Below are positions 23,958-31,466 of a stretch of 33,308 nucleotides of DNA, piece by piece. A program made the translations under genes and the position numbers. Below the pieces are notes generated by a model that had not been told where the DNA came from, searched no databases, and saw only the letters and a list, made by a program, of their open reading frames with translations. This stretch comes from Aigarchaeota archaeon (GTDB lineage: Archaea; Thermoproteota; Nitrososphaeria_A; Caldarchaeales; Wolframiiraptoraceae), in contig JANXDW010000013.1 of NCBI GenBank assembly GCA_025058515.1, forward strand, positions 1-33,308. The letters run 5' to 3'. How positions within the stretch are numbered: position 1 is the first letter of the stretch; each line of letters starts with the position of its first letter.

Positions 23958-25253
23958 GTGTTTAAGAAGTACTACGTTAAGGATGCCTTCTTGTCTGAGG
24001 AAGGTTCAGAGATAGAGCTGATAGGATGGGTTAGGTCTAAGAGACGGCATGGGAGATTGATCTTCTTAGATCTTAGAGATTCTACAGGAGTAATACAAGT
24101 TGCAGTAAAACAAGGTGTATCAGATTCAAAGAGTTTTGAGAATGCATTAGAGATAGGTTTAGAATCGGCTGTAATGGTAAGAGGTATAATAAAGAAGGAT
24201 CCTAGAGCACATGGTGGTGTGGAGCTACATTGTAACAACTTGAAAGTTCTAGGACCTTCTTTAGAAGATTTTCCAATAAGAAAAGGTGTAGGCTTAAAGT
24301 TCTTGTTAGATAATAGACATCTTCACTTAAGGTCACCTAAGGTTGTAGCTATCATGAAGATAAGGTCGATACTTATGGATATAGCTCGTAGATGGTTAAG
24401 AGATAATGGGTTCATAGAGATTAACTGTCCAACTTTTATAACAGCTGCAGTAGAAGGTGGAGCCACGTTATTTAATGTAGAATATTTTGGGAGAAAAGCT
24501 TACCTAACTCAAAGTGTTCAATTTTATCAAGAAGCCGCTATATATGGGTTAGAGAAAGTATATAGTCTCCAGCCTAGTTTTAGAGCTGAGCTAAGTAGGA
24601 CTAGAAGACATCTAACAGAGTTCTGGCATTTAGAAGTAGAGATGGCTTATGCAGAATTAGAAGATATAATGAAGATTGTAGAAGTGCTTGTCTATACTAT
24701 GGTCGACGGCTTAAGTAGAGAGGCGAGAGATATTTTGAAGGTGCTCGGTAAAGAGATTAAATCAGAGATGGCTGAGCCACCATACCCAAGAGTAAAGTAT
24801 TCAGAAGCCCTACAGATTCTTAATAATAAAGGTGTTCAGATAAACTGGGGAGAAGACTTCGGAGCAGATGAAGAGAGAATTTTATCTAAAGAATTTGAGA
24901 AACCTTTCTTCGTAACCAATTATCCAAAAGAAGCGAAAGCCTTCTACCATATGCTTGATCCTACAGATCCCTCTGTCTGCTTGAATGCAGATCTACTTGC
25001 ACCGAAAGGATATGGTGAGATAGTAGGAGGAGGCCAGAGGATCCATGACTACCACCTACTAGTAGAAAGGATTAGGGAGAATGGATTGAATATTGAAGAT
25101 TATAAATGGTATGTTGATTTAAGGAGGTATGGCAGTATACCTCATAGTGGTTTCGGACTAGGAATTGAGAGAATGCTCTGGTGGCTTCTAGAACTACCTC
25201 ATATCCGTAGTGCATGCCTCTTCCCCCGAACTCCTGCAAGAGTATACCCATAA
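23958..25253 (+). CDS. asnS: Asparaginyl-tRNA synthetase, archaeal type
   Basis: Class IIb synthetase charging tRNA-Asn directly. The N-terminal OB anticodon-binding domain (residues about 15-110) has GWVRSKRRHGRLIFLDLRDSTG. The catalytic domain carries motif 2 as FRAELSRTRRHLTEFWHLEVEMAY and motif 3 as GFGLGIERMLWWL, and ends in FPRTPARVYP. The SRTRRHLTEFWH form and the QSVQFYQEA segment are those of archaeal AsnRS; AspRS would have a QSPQLYKQ-type sequence and EHNT. The start is a GTG with GGAGG 7 nt upstream. Its presence means the organism need not make Asn-tRNA by transamidation. Confidence 0.9.
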   Translation: MFKKYYVKDAFLSEEGSEIELIGWVRSKRRHGRLIFLDLRDSTGVIQVAVKQGVSDSKSFENALEIGLESAVMVRGIIKKDPRAHGGVELHCNNLKVLGPSLEDFPIRKGVGLKFLLDNRHLHLRSPKVVAIMKIRSILMDIARRWLRDNGFIEINCPTFITAAVEGGATLFNVEYFGRKAYLTQSVQFYQEAAIYGLEKVYSLQPSFRAELSRTRRHLTEFWHLEVEMAYAELEDIMKIVEVLVYTMVDGLSREARDILKVLGKEIKSEMAEPPYPRVKYSEALQILNNKGVQINWGEDFGADEERILSKEFEKPFFVTNYPKEAKAFYHMLDPTDPSVCLNADLLAPKGYGEIVGGGQRIHDYHLLVERIRENGLNIEDYKWYVDLRRYGSIPHSGFGLGIERMLWWLLELPHIRSACLFPRTPARVYP

Positions 25254-25425
25254 ACCAACCTTAACCACAATAACTAGCCCAAGGACACATTATTATATAT
25301 GCTCACTACATTATGTAATAGATGAAGATTCTTTTCTGGCACTTTTTAAAATACATGTTGTCGGTATTCTTAGATAATTTATGTCCTCTTCTCCTCTTAC
25401 ACTCTAGATTAGGAGGTGCTTATCC

Positions 25426-26001
25426 ATGAAATCGTCACAAAGGTCTTTAGATGATCTTTATAGACCATCTGAAGATACATTCTTGCTACTTGACTCAATA
25501 GAGAGCTTAGGTGGTAGAGGTTTTAAGAGAGCTTTAGAGATCGGTTCGGGAACAGGAATAGTGACTGAGGCTCTCTGTAGGATCTCTAGAGAAGTATATG
25601 CTGTAGATATTTCAAGGAACGCTGTATTAGAGACTTGGAGAAAGTTAAAGTCTGCAGGTCTTGAAAATATCTCACATATTATAGAAGGCGACCTATTGTC
25701 CATGTTTAGAGAAGCTCCACTTTTCGATCTTATTGTCTCGAATCCACCATACCTGCCCTTAGAGGGGTTAGGGGATAAGACAGTAGAAGGAGGAATCGAG
25801 CTTATAAGAAAGATCATAGATGCTTCCACTTCTCTAATAACACAGAGAGGCATAATCTTACTAGTAGCTTCATCGCTTACATCTAATCTCGATGAACTCA
25901 TCTCATATTTTAATGCAAAAGGATTATACTCCTATATTAAGATGTCTAGAAAGCTATTTTTTGAAGAGATAGTAATTATAGAAGCTACGAAAGAAGATTA
26001 A
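25426..26001 (+). CDS. HemK/Mtq2-like N5-glutamine methyltransferase
   Basis: SAM-dependent methyltransferase that in archaea and eukaryotes methylates the GGQ glutamine of the class I release factor, with a Trm112 partner. The sequence opens with the Mtq2 hallmark DLYRPSEDTFLLLDSIE. The SAM motif ALEIGSGTGIVTEAL (residues about 36-50) and the catalytic SNPPYLP follow. The length of 191 residues is normal for the short archaeal form without the bacterial N-terminal domain. GGAGGTG lies about 7 nt before the ATG. The transporter gene follows after 25 bp on the same strand and may be co-transcribed. Confidence 0.92.
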   Translation: MKSSQRSLDDLYRPSEDTFLLLDSIESLGGRGFKRALEIGSGTGIVTEALCRISREVYAVDISRNAVLETWRKLKSAGLENISHIIEGDLLSMFREAPLFDLIVSNPPYLPLEGLGDKTVEGGIELIRKIIDASTSLITQRGIILLVASSLTSNLDELISYFNAKGLYSYIKMSRKLFFEEIVIIEATKED

Positions 26002-26026
26002 CATTCCTCACGGGGTCTAGATCCAG

Positions 26027-27919
26027 ATGAGTAATGAGATAACTCTAAAGAGAGAAGTGGGATGGTTTGGATCATTCTCTTTAGGCTATGCTGATGTTGG
26101 AGCAGATATCTTCATAGCCTTAGGATTAATAGCATTATATGCTGCAGGAGCTACACCAATAGTCTTCATGATAACAGCGATCATCTACATCTCGATAGGG
26201 CTTGTCTACGCAGAACTGGCTCCAACATACCCGTATGCAGGCGGAGTCCAAGTCTACTCAATGAAGACCTTCAACGACTTACTAGGCTTCATAGCTGGAT
26301 GGGCTCTAATCTTAGATTACACGATCTGTATCTCTCTATTCGCTTTAGCATCTGCTGGATACTTATCATACCTACTACCAGACCTTACACATTCACTAAC
26401 CCTGAATGGTATACCACCTCTAGGGGTAATCTCTATAATCTTGATAACCTCTCTCATACTGATTAATTATCTTGGGATAAAGTATTCAGTTGAGGTCTCG
26501 ATAGCATTAGTTATCCTAGGGTTAATCGTTCAAGGATTCATCCTGCTGTTCGGCTTCCTACTCGTCTTCAACCCTTCAAGATTTATAGAACAACTCCAGA
26601 TACTAGGTTCAAGTAAAATTTTAAGCGAGGTCGCGTACATACCAGACCTCTCGATAAATATTCAAAATCTACTGTATTCTTTTACTCTGGCCATGGCCTC
26701 TTTTGTAGGTATAGAGTCTATTGCACAAGCTGCTGAAGAAACTAGGAGGCCGGCTAAGCATATTCCGAAAGCTGCCAAGTTCTCAGTATTAGCCGTCTTG
26801 ATATCTGTTATAGGATTCTCGACCTTGTCCATGGGCTCGATCTCATGGGAGAAGTTGGCTGATGAACTAGAGTACTCTGTAGCAGGTCTAGTGAGAACTT
26901 ACCCAGTTGTCGGCGAGGTTGGAGCTATATTGGTAGCCCTCGCTGGATTCGTTCTATGTTATGCATCATCTAATACTGGAGTAATCGGTGTATCAAGACT
27001 TGTGGCCTCAATGGGTAAGTATAGACTAGTCCCCCAATGGTTCTACAAGATCCATCCAAGGTTTAGGACCCCGACGCGGACAATAGTAATATTCGGCTTG
27101 ATAGGTTTAATCTTAGCATCTTTTGGAAATATACCATTTGTTGCTGAACTATATGTTTTCGGAGCTCTCTTAAGCTATCTAATACTTATGCTCGCATTCA
27201 TAAAGCTAAGGAATATAAGAGAAGAAGTTTACACTCCTTGGAAAGTTCCAGGAGAGATTACTATAAACTTTAAGAGAAAGATAATAAGAATACCATTATT
27301 AGGGTTAATAGGTTTAATCGGGGTTGGTTGCTTACTTATCCTCACCCTCATCTTTCATTCAAAAGGTAGGATTCTTGGAACTATATGGGTAGCCATAGGT
27401 ATAGTAATGTATATCCTTTATAGGAAGAAGATAGGTCTTAAGCCTACTATCTCTGCATCCGCTAGTCAGATAATGCCTATCTCATATATTTATGATGTAG
27501 GGGTACTGGTTAGACCGATAGTAGAAAGAGCTGAACGGATAGTGGATATAGTGACTAGGAATTTTGATAGAAGATTTAGGATAATGTTGACTAGCATCGT
27601 AGACCCAGATGACTTTAACTTAAACCTATCCCGTATAAGTGATAGAGCAGAACTATACCATATAAGAAGTGATACTATTGAAGAACTGGATGATATTGCG
27701 AATAAACTTAGAAAAGCTGGTTATCTAGTAGAAGTGAGAGTATTTGTAGGAGACTTAGAACAGATAATATCTAGCCTCCTCGAATCGGGAAGATTGGAAT
27801 TCATAGCTCTTATTAGAAGGATAAGTGAGAAAGTAAAAGTAGAGAAAGCTCATGAAGATAAGCTCTATAGAGTTATATCTAAGTATCATGGAAGAATAAT
27901 GGCGTTAAGAAGGGTTTGA
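26027..27919 (+). CDS. APC family amino-acid transporter with a C-terminal cytosolic regulatory domain
   Basis: Secondary transporter of the amino acid-polyamine-organocation superfamily. About 12 hydrophobic segments cover residues 1-465. TM1 has the unwound substrate region (SLGYADVGADIFIALGLIALYA), and the conserved FVGIESIAQAAEETRRPAKHIPKA loop is present. The last 150 or so residues are soluble and look like a divergent universal stress protein domain (RFRIMLTSIVDP, then LRKAGYLVEVRVFVGDLEQII, LEFIALIRR). This C-terminal tail is not needed for transport in simple APC proteins and suggests regulation. The next two genes, a RAM domain and a UspA-like protein, follow without gaps. Confidence 0.9.
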   Translation: MSNEITLKREVGWFGSFSLGYADVGADIFIALGLIALYAAGATPIVFMITAIIYISIGLVYAELAPTYPYAGGVQVYSMKTFNDLLGFIAGWALILDYTICISLFALASAGYLSYLLPDLTHSLTLNGIPPLGVISIILITSLILINYLGIKYSVEVSIALVILGLIVQGFILLFGFLLVFNPSRFIEQLQILGSSKILSEVAYIPDLSINIQNLLYSFTLAMASFVGIESIAQAAEETRRPAKHIPKAAKFSVLAVLISVIGFSTLSMGSISWEKLADELEYSVAGLVRTYPVVGEVGAILVALAGFVLCYASSNTGVIGVSRLVASMGKYRLVPQWFYKIHPRFRTPTRTIVIFGLIGLILASFGNIPFVAELYVFGALLSYLILMLAFIKLRNIREEVYTPWKVPGEITINFKRKIIRIPLLGLIGLIGVGCLLILTLIFHSKGRILGTIWVAIGIVMYILYRKKIGLKPTISASASQIMPISYIYDVGVLVRPIVERAERIVDIVTRNFDRRFRIMLTSIVDPDDFNLNLSRISDRAELYHIRSDTIEELDDIANKLRKAGYLVEVRVFVGDLEQIISSLLESGRLEFIALIRRISEKVKVEKAHEDKLYRVISKYHGRIMALRRV

Positions 27920-27921
27920 AG

Positions 27922-28194
27922 ATGCCGCGGGGAGTATTAGCTATAATACATGTATTTGTTGATTCATCTAAGTTAGAGTACGTAGCTGAAGAGATCAATA
28001 AACTAGAAGAAGCTCTAGATGTATATGAAGTCACTGGAGAATTCGATATAATCGCTATAATGAAGTCGGATGACATAATTGGTTTTAGGAAGCTCTTGAA
28101 AGATAAGATACTGAAGATAGAAGGAGTAAAGAGTACCGTAACATCTATAATTCTCTTCACACATAAGAGAGATGGGAGACCTATAGAAGAATGA
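27922..28194 (+). CDS. Stand-alone Lrp/AsnC ligand-binding (RAM) domain
   Basis: A 90-residue protein consisting only of the ligand-sensing domain of Lrp/AsnC regulators, without a helix-turn-helix. The beta-alpha-beta-beta-alpha-beta pattern is visible in VLAIIHVFVD, the helix KLEYVAEEINKLE, the core ALDVYEVTGEFDIIAIMKSDD and IEGVKSTVTSIIL. Such stand-alone RAM proteins form dimers and higher rings that bind amino acids. The ATG at 27922 starts 2 bp after the transporter stop, and the stop overlaps the next ATG (ATGA). The context suggests that it senses an amino acid for the upstream transporter. Confidence 0.88.
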   Translation: MPRGVLAIIHVFVDSSKLEYVAEEINKLEEALDVYEVTGEFDIIAIMKSDDIIGFRKLLKDKILKIEGVKSTVTSIILFTHKRDGRPIEE

Positions 28195-28625
28195 GCAAAT
28201 CCCGTGCCTATAAAGCTCTCTTAGTAGTTGAAGAATACGTAAATCTTAAAGCTCTCGCACACTTACTAGAGTTTATTTCTAGAAATGTAGAGATAACTTT
28301 TCTACATGTAGTAGAATTTCCTCTTCCAACATCTATCTATCCAGAGACTGTGGCCCCTTACATTGAGAAAGCTAAAGAAAGATTTAGAGAACTTTTAGAT
28401 TGGGCCAAATCTCAAGAGATAAAAGCTGAGTTGAAAGTTGTTGCATCTAGAGATTTATCTGAAGCAGTTTTAACTGAGCTTGAGAATGTTGAGTATGACT
28501 TTATAATAATTCAAAGGGAAATAAAGAAAATTAAGAGAAAGATTAGGGAGTTGTTTCGTAGGACTTATCTTGAGAAGATCGTTGATAAGACTAGGCGGGT
28601 GGTCATAGTTCTTCCTTTTAGCTAG
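28191..28625 (+). CDS. UspA-like protein without the nucleotide-binding motif
   Basis: A 144-residue universal stress protein fold: KALLVVEEYVNLKALAHLL, EITFLHVVEFP, a long central helix (KAKERFRELLDWAKSQEIKAEL), then DLSEAVLTELENVEYDFIIIQR and a last strand VVIVLP. The G-x2-G-x9-G-(S/T) phosphate loop that ATP-binding Usp proteins carry between the last strands is replaced by basic sequence (KKIKRKIRELFRRTYLEKI), so nucleotide binding is unlikely. It is translationally coupled to the RAM gene (ATGA). With the transporter it forms a three-gene cassette. Its TAG stop overlaps the stop of the convergent acidic gene. Confidence 0.82.
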   Translation: MSKSRAYKALLVVEEYVNLKALAHLLEFISRNVEITFLHVVEFPLPTSIYPETVAPYIEKAKERFRELLDWAKSQEIKAELKVVASRDLSEAVLTELENVEYDFIIIQREIKKIKRKIRELFRRTYLEKIVDKTRRVVIVLPFS

Positions 28626-28750
28626 AATTCTTCTTCCTCTTCTTCCTCGAATTCTTCCTCCCAGCCTTCTTCCTCCTCTTCCTCGAACTCCTCCTCCCAC
28701 TCTTCTTCTTCATCCTCCTCAATCTTGAAAATTCTATCCTCCAACTCCAT
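28622..28750 (-). CDS. Ultra-acidic 42-residue repeat protein
   Basis: A short frame encoding MELEDRIFKIEEDEEEE followed by two 12-residue units, xWEEEF plus six Glu, and a final EEEF-like end. In total 27 Glu and 2 Asp occur among 42 residues, with Trp at 18 and 30 and Phe at 22, 34 and 42, the last being the C-terminal residue. The non-acidic amphipathic start (LEDRIFKI) and the aromatic spacing argue for a real protein rather than a chance open frame. It is convergent with the UspA-like gene and the stops overlap. Acidic-aromatic peptides of this kind can mimic DNA or bind basic proteins (compare Sem1/Dss1 and acidic SSB tails); that is inference. Confidence 0.6.
   Translation of the reverse strand: MELEDRIFKIEEDEEEEWEEEFEEEEEEGWEEEFEEEEEEEF
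28631..28702 (-). repeat. Tandem 36-bp repeat inside the acidic gene
   Basis: Codons 17-28 and 29-40 of the acidic gene encode the same 12-residue unit with 11 of 12 identical residues (Glu versus Gly at the first position). The purine strand is nearly all GAG/GAA, making a polypurine tract on the minus strand. Confidence 0.8.
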
Positions 28751-29008
28751 AATCATTCAATAAATTAGATACAAATCTACTCATAAGGATTTCTTCTAAA
28801 GATGTTCTACATACATAAGGATTTACCTCTTTACTATATTCTAACATCTTACTCAGAGAAGTGATACATAATATTTGTTAGAGTGACAAGCTCCTTGAAA
28901 CTATGTTCTCCATAGTTGATATTAAAGAGAATCTATATTCTTCTACCATATGTTCATAGATGCTTGGATGGGTTGATGGATTTTGAGTTTCATCATCATT
29001 AGAAGTAG

Positions 29009-29686
29009 CTATCTGTGAAGAGATTTTAGTTTCTCCAGAGAGATACATGTTTTAATATGCTTTATGAATAGATAGTTATCTTTAAACCATTCAAGAAATC
29101 CTTTAATCTTCCTTATAGGTACATATGGATATCCTTCTACTATAAGCTCTCTAGGTTCATAAAGAGTGAGAACTACAGGTATTACTCTTACTTCTACTTC
29201 TCCATTAAATGATGTTAATGCTCTTATCCTTTCTTCCTGCATTGAGATTATCTTTCTTCTCTCACTATGAGCTGGAGGCTTAGCCCAGTGTTTACAATCT
29301 ACTACCAACAATACTGACTCCATTAGAGCTATCAAGTCGATCTGATATATTCTTCTTCTCAGAGGTATCCTAATATCTCGAAATACAGTATATCCAGCTT
29401 CTTTAAATAATTCTGCTGAGAGTTCTTCAAATTCTCTCCATGTTAAGTATCTTGCTATTCTATCTCCTTCTACTCCTTGACTTAGAGCTATCAAGGTTGC
29501 TTTAACTCTCTTAGATGATGTAGGCTCGCTATCGAGTGAATAAGATTTTAGAAAAGCTTCTACAATACTTTTCTCAACTAAGGCTTCTTTTGAGATCTCT
29601 TCAATTCTAACATTCTTATTTCTAGACGTAAGCTTGAGATAGGTTGTTACTATCTTGATAATGATGTCTTTAGAGAAATAGGTCAT
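29009..29686 (-). CDS. Predicted PD-(D/E)XK (Mrr-like) nuclease with an N-terminal helical domain
   Basis: A 225-residue protein. Residues 1-80 are helical and may include a winged helix (VRIEEISKEALVEKSIVEAFLKSY). The second part fits a restriction-endonuclease-like fold: helix LTWREFEELSAELFKEAGYTV with the first Glu, strand YQIDLIAL with the metal-binding Asp, then VVDCKHWA, where the acidic-x-K motif appears as DCK. This order is that of Mrr_cat-type nucleases. No methyltransferase lies nearby, so it is not an obvious restriction system; repair or defence are both possible. It overlaps the 3' end of cofE by 17 bp, so the two are co-expressed. Confidence 0.75.
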   Translation of the reverse strand: MTYFSKDIIIKIVTTYLKLTSRNKNVRIEEISKEALVEKSIVEAFLKSYSLDSEPTSSKRVKATLIALSQGVEGDRIARYLTWREFEELSAELFKEAGYTVFRDIRIPLRRRIYQIDLIALMESVLLVVDCKHWAKPPAHSERRKIISMQEERIRALTSFNGEVEVRVIPVVLTLYEPRELIVEGYPYVPIRKIKGFLEWFKDNYLFIKHIKTCISLEKLKSLHR

Positions 29687-30425
29687 CTTCTTCTCTCCTA
29701 GGTATAACGGTGGCAGGAGTCTCTGAAGACTGATAACGATACCCTCGTATAATAGCTACTGGAACTCCTTCATCCGCTTGACCTATTACAAGCTCAGCTG
29801 CTGAAGCTAGCTCATCTGCAATACATATTATCTTTGATGTTAATTCTCTACCGTAGAGATCCTTCTCCCCCCTTCTATCGAATAACGGCTCTATCCCTGA
29901 ACATCCAATCGCTATGTTTACTGCTCCACTTCTTAGAGGTCTACCATGTGTATCAGATATTATGACCGCAACATCTACGCCTATCAGCTTCTTGATCTTC
30001 TCTCGTATCTTCCTAGCTGAGTAATCAGGATCTATGGGTAGTAATGCAGCTCTACCTATTCCTGCATTAGATAAGTCTACTCCTGCATTAGCACAGACAA
30101 GCCCTCCCACTGTCTCTGATATTATTAAACCTCTCCTCATTCTAACAATTCTCTTAGACTCTCTCAACACTAATTCAACGTATCTAGGGTCTTTACTAGA
30201 TTCTTTAGCGATCTTGAGAGCGAATTCTGAAGGCTTGATACTTGAGAGATCTACAGTTCTACCCTCAGCCTTTGAGACTATTATATGACTGATAACAATT
30301 ATATCTCCATCTCTTAGCTCAAATCCCATCTTTCTTAAAGAATCGACTATAACCTCTCCTAACTCTACGCCCTCAGAAATATCTGGAATATGTTCTACCC
30401 CAATTATCTCTATTCTATTCTTCAT
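29670..30425 (-). CDS. cofE: Coenzyme F420-0:L-glutamate ligase
   Basis: Adds gamma-linked glutamates to F420-0 using GTP, finishing coenzyme F420. The family pattern is clear: GDIIVISHIIVSKAEGR near residue 40, RRGLIISETVGGLVCANAGVDLSNAG, LPIDPDYSARKIREKI, VAVIISDTHGRPLRSGAVNIAIG and the end VIGQADEGVPVAIIRG. At 251 residues it is the normal archaeal length and lacks the C-terminal FMN domain of actinobacterial FbiB. It indicates that the organism makes F420. The nuclease gene overlaps its 3' end. Confidence 0.95.
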   Translation of the reverse strand: MKNRIEIIGVEHIPDISEGVELGEVIVDSLRKMGFELRDGDIIVISHIIVSKAEGRTVDLSSIKPSEFALKIAKESSKDPRYVELVLRESKRIVRMRRGLIISETVGGLVCANAGVDLSNAGIGRAALLPIDPDYSARKIREKIKKLIGVDVAVIISDTHGRPLRSGAVNIAIGCSGIEPLFDRRGEKDLYGRELTSKIICIADELASAAELVIGQADEGVPVAIIRGYRYQSSETPATVIPRREEDDLFL

Positions 30426-30467
30426 ACCCTAGATAATTTAATTGAGAAGCATTTCTAAAATTGTTTC

Positions 30468-30689
30468 TTAGATAAAAGCTTTAAAGACTATGTAATTGAG
30501 TTGGGAGACCTTGAAGAAGTCTCTTATTACTGGTATACCAAGCTCTTTTAAAAAGTATGTTAATCCTGCAATTGCTACTAAGACCATTAGAAAGAACATG
30601 AATAAAGCTATGATGGATAAACTCTCTCTAATAATTATTCTATAGGACATCTCTAAGATTGTTGGTAATCTTAAGTATAATTTAAACAT
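30468..30689 (-). CDS. Possible small single-pass membrane protein
   Basis: A 73-residue frame with one strongly hydrophobic segment (SIIALFMFFLMVLVAIAGLTYFL, about residues 24-46) and short amphipathic flanks. I do not recognise it. It sits between livF and cofE on the same strand with gaps of 46 and 42 bp, which fits a co-transcribed gene. An AGGAG directly touches the ATG at 30689, a poor spacing; the internal ATG at residue 14 is another possible start. It may be a chance open frame. Confidence 0.4.
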   Translation of the reverse strand: MFKLYLRLPTILEMSYRIIIRESLSIIALFMFFLMVLVAIAGLTYFLKELGIPVIRDFFKVSQLNYIVFKAFI

Positions 30690-30735
30690 CTCCTGATATG
30701 TGGTACTAGCTCCTCTACTATCTCACCTTGATAAA

Positions 30736-31455
30736 CTATGTTTGAGCTATCCCTAGATATATTTTTGCTAATTCAGGATGATGTAGAAGTTCTTGTGCAG
30801 AACCTTCAAATCTCATAGTACCACTTACAAGTAGGTATGCTCTATCACCTATCTCTAATGCTTTTCTAGCAGCTTGCTCAACCATTACAATTGTTAATCC
30901 TAGCTCATCTCTAAGCTGCACAACTTTCTCCATTACTCTTTTAACCATTATAGGTGCAAGGTCTGTAGACATCTCATCAAGTAGTAGGATCTTCGGTCTC
31001 CTCATTAATGCCATGCCTATTGCAAGCATCCTTCTCTCTCCACCACTCAATGTTCCTGCTTTCCTATTAATGAAATCTCTTAGAACAGGAAACATATCAA
31101 GGATCTCCTTCATCCTACTCTTCACCTCACTTGTAGGTAGAAGGTAACTAGCAATCTTCAAATTTTCTTCAACAGTTAATTCTGAGAGAACGTTTCCCAT
31201 CTGTGGTAGATAGGCTATACCCATCCTAGCAATCTTGTAAGCTTGCAGTCCATTCAACTTCTTTCCCTCAAATAATATGTTACCGTTATGTATTGTAGCT
31301 AAACCCATTACACTGTTTAAGAGAGTGGTCTTTCCAGCACCGTTAGGTCCTACTACTACTGTTATCTCTTTCTCTTCAGCTTTGAAGTTTATATCGAATA
31401 AGACTTTGATCTTCCCATACCCTGAGTAGAGTGAAGAGGTTTCAAGGATTGCCGT
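30736..31455 (-). CDS. livF: Branched-chain amino-acid type ABC ATPase LivF, with a non-canonical start
   Basis: Second ATPase of a Liv-type importer. Motifs are Walker A GPNGAGKTT (in-frame, 31351-31325), the Q-loop in AYLPQMGN, signature LSGGERRM, Walker B ILLLDEMSTDLAP and the switch residue in MVEQAAR. The first ATG is at 31308, but it lies after Walker A and cannot be the start of a working protein. The frame is open up to the livG stop (31464-31462) and contains no ATG, GTG or TTG before 31308. The ACG at 31455 is the best start: it gives AILETSSLYSGYGKIKVLFD, the usual LivF beginning, and lies 6 nt after GGTGA. ATT at 31461 is an alternative. From ACG the protein has 239 residues, a normal length. 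Confidence 0.85.
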   Translation of the reverse strand, partial: TAILETSSLYSGYGKIKVLFDINFKAEEKEITVVVGPNGAGKTTLLNSVMGLATIHNGNILFEGKKLNGLQAYKIARMGIAYLPQMGNVLSELTVEENLKIASYLLPTSEVKSRMKEILDMFPVLRDFINRKAGTLSGGERRMLAIGMALMRRPKILLLDEMSTDLAPIMVKRVMEKVVQLRDELGLTIVMVEQAARKALEIGDRAYLLVSGTMRFEGSAQELLHHPELAKIYLGIAQT

Positions 31456-31461
31456 ACCAAT

Positions 31462-31466
31462 TCACC
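31462..31466 (-). promoter_or_regulatory. Shine-Dalgarno GGTGA overlapping the livG stop codon
   Basis: On the minus strand the livG stop is part of GGGGTGA. The next 6 nt (ATTGGT) are followed by ACG. The same GGTGA plus 6 nt spacing precedes the TTG start of livG (GGTGA at 32237-32233). This shared spacing supports ACG at 31455-31453 as the livF start. Confidence 0.55.

Noticed and set aside
23958-25253. Aspartyl-tRNA synthetase for the class II synthetase gene
   Set aside because: The motif 2 region SRTRRHLTEFWH, the QSVQFYQEA segment and the FPRTPARVYP ending are those of archaeal AsnRS rather than AspRS.
28470-28700. A Gly/Arg-rich 76-residue frame on the minus strand
   Set aside because: It is another frame of the GAG/GAA tract of the acidic gene running into the antisense of the UspA-like gene. 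The acidic frame has the better start, repeat structure and stop position.
28985-29005. A C-box-like sequence (ATGATGA on the minus strand) suggesting a C/D box RNA
   Set aside because: No D box (CTGA) occurs at a suitable distance on the same strand, and no second box pair was found.
31306-31308. ATG at 31308 as the start of livF
   Set aside because: Starting here would remove Walker A, which is intact in the same frame just upstream. A truncated ATPase is much less likely than an unusual start codon.
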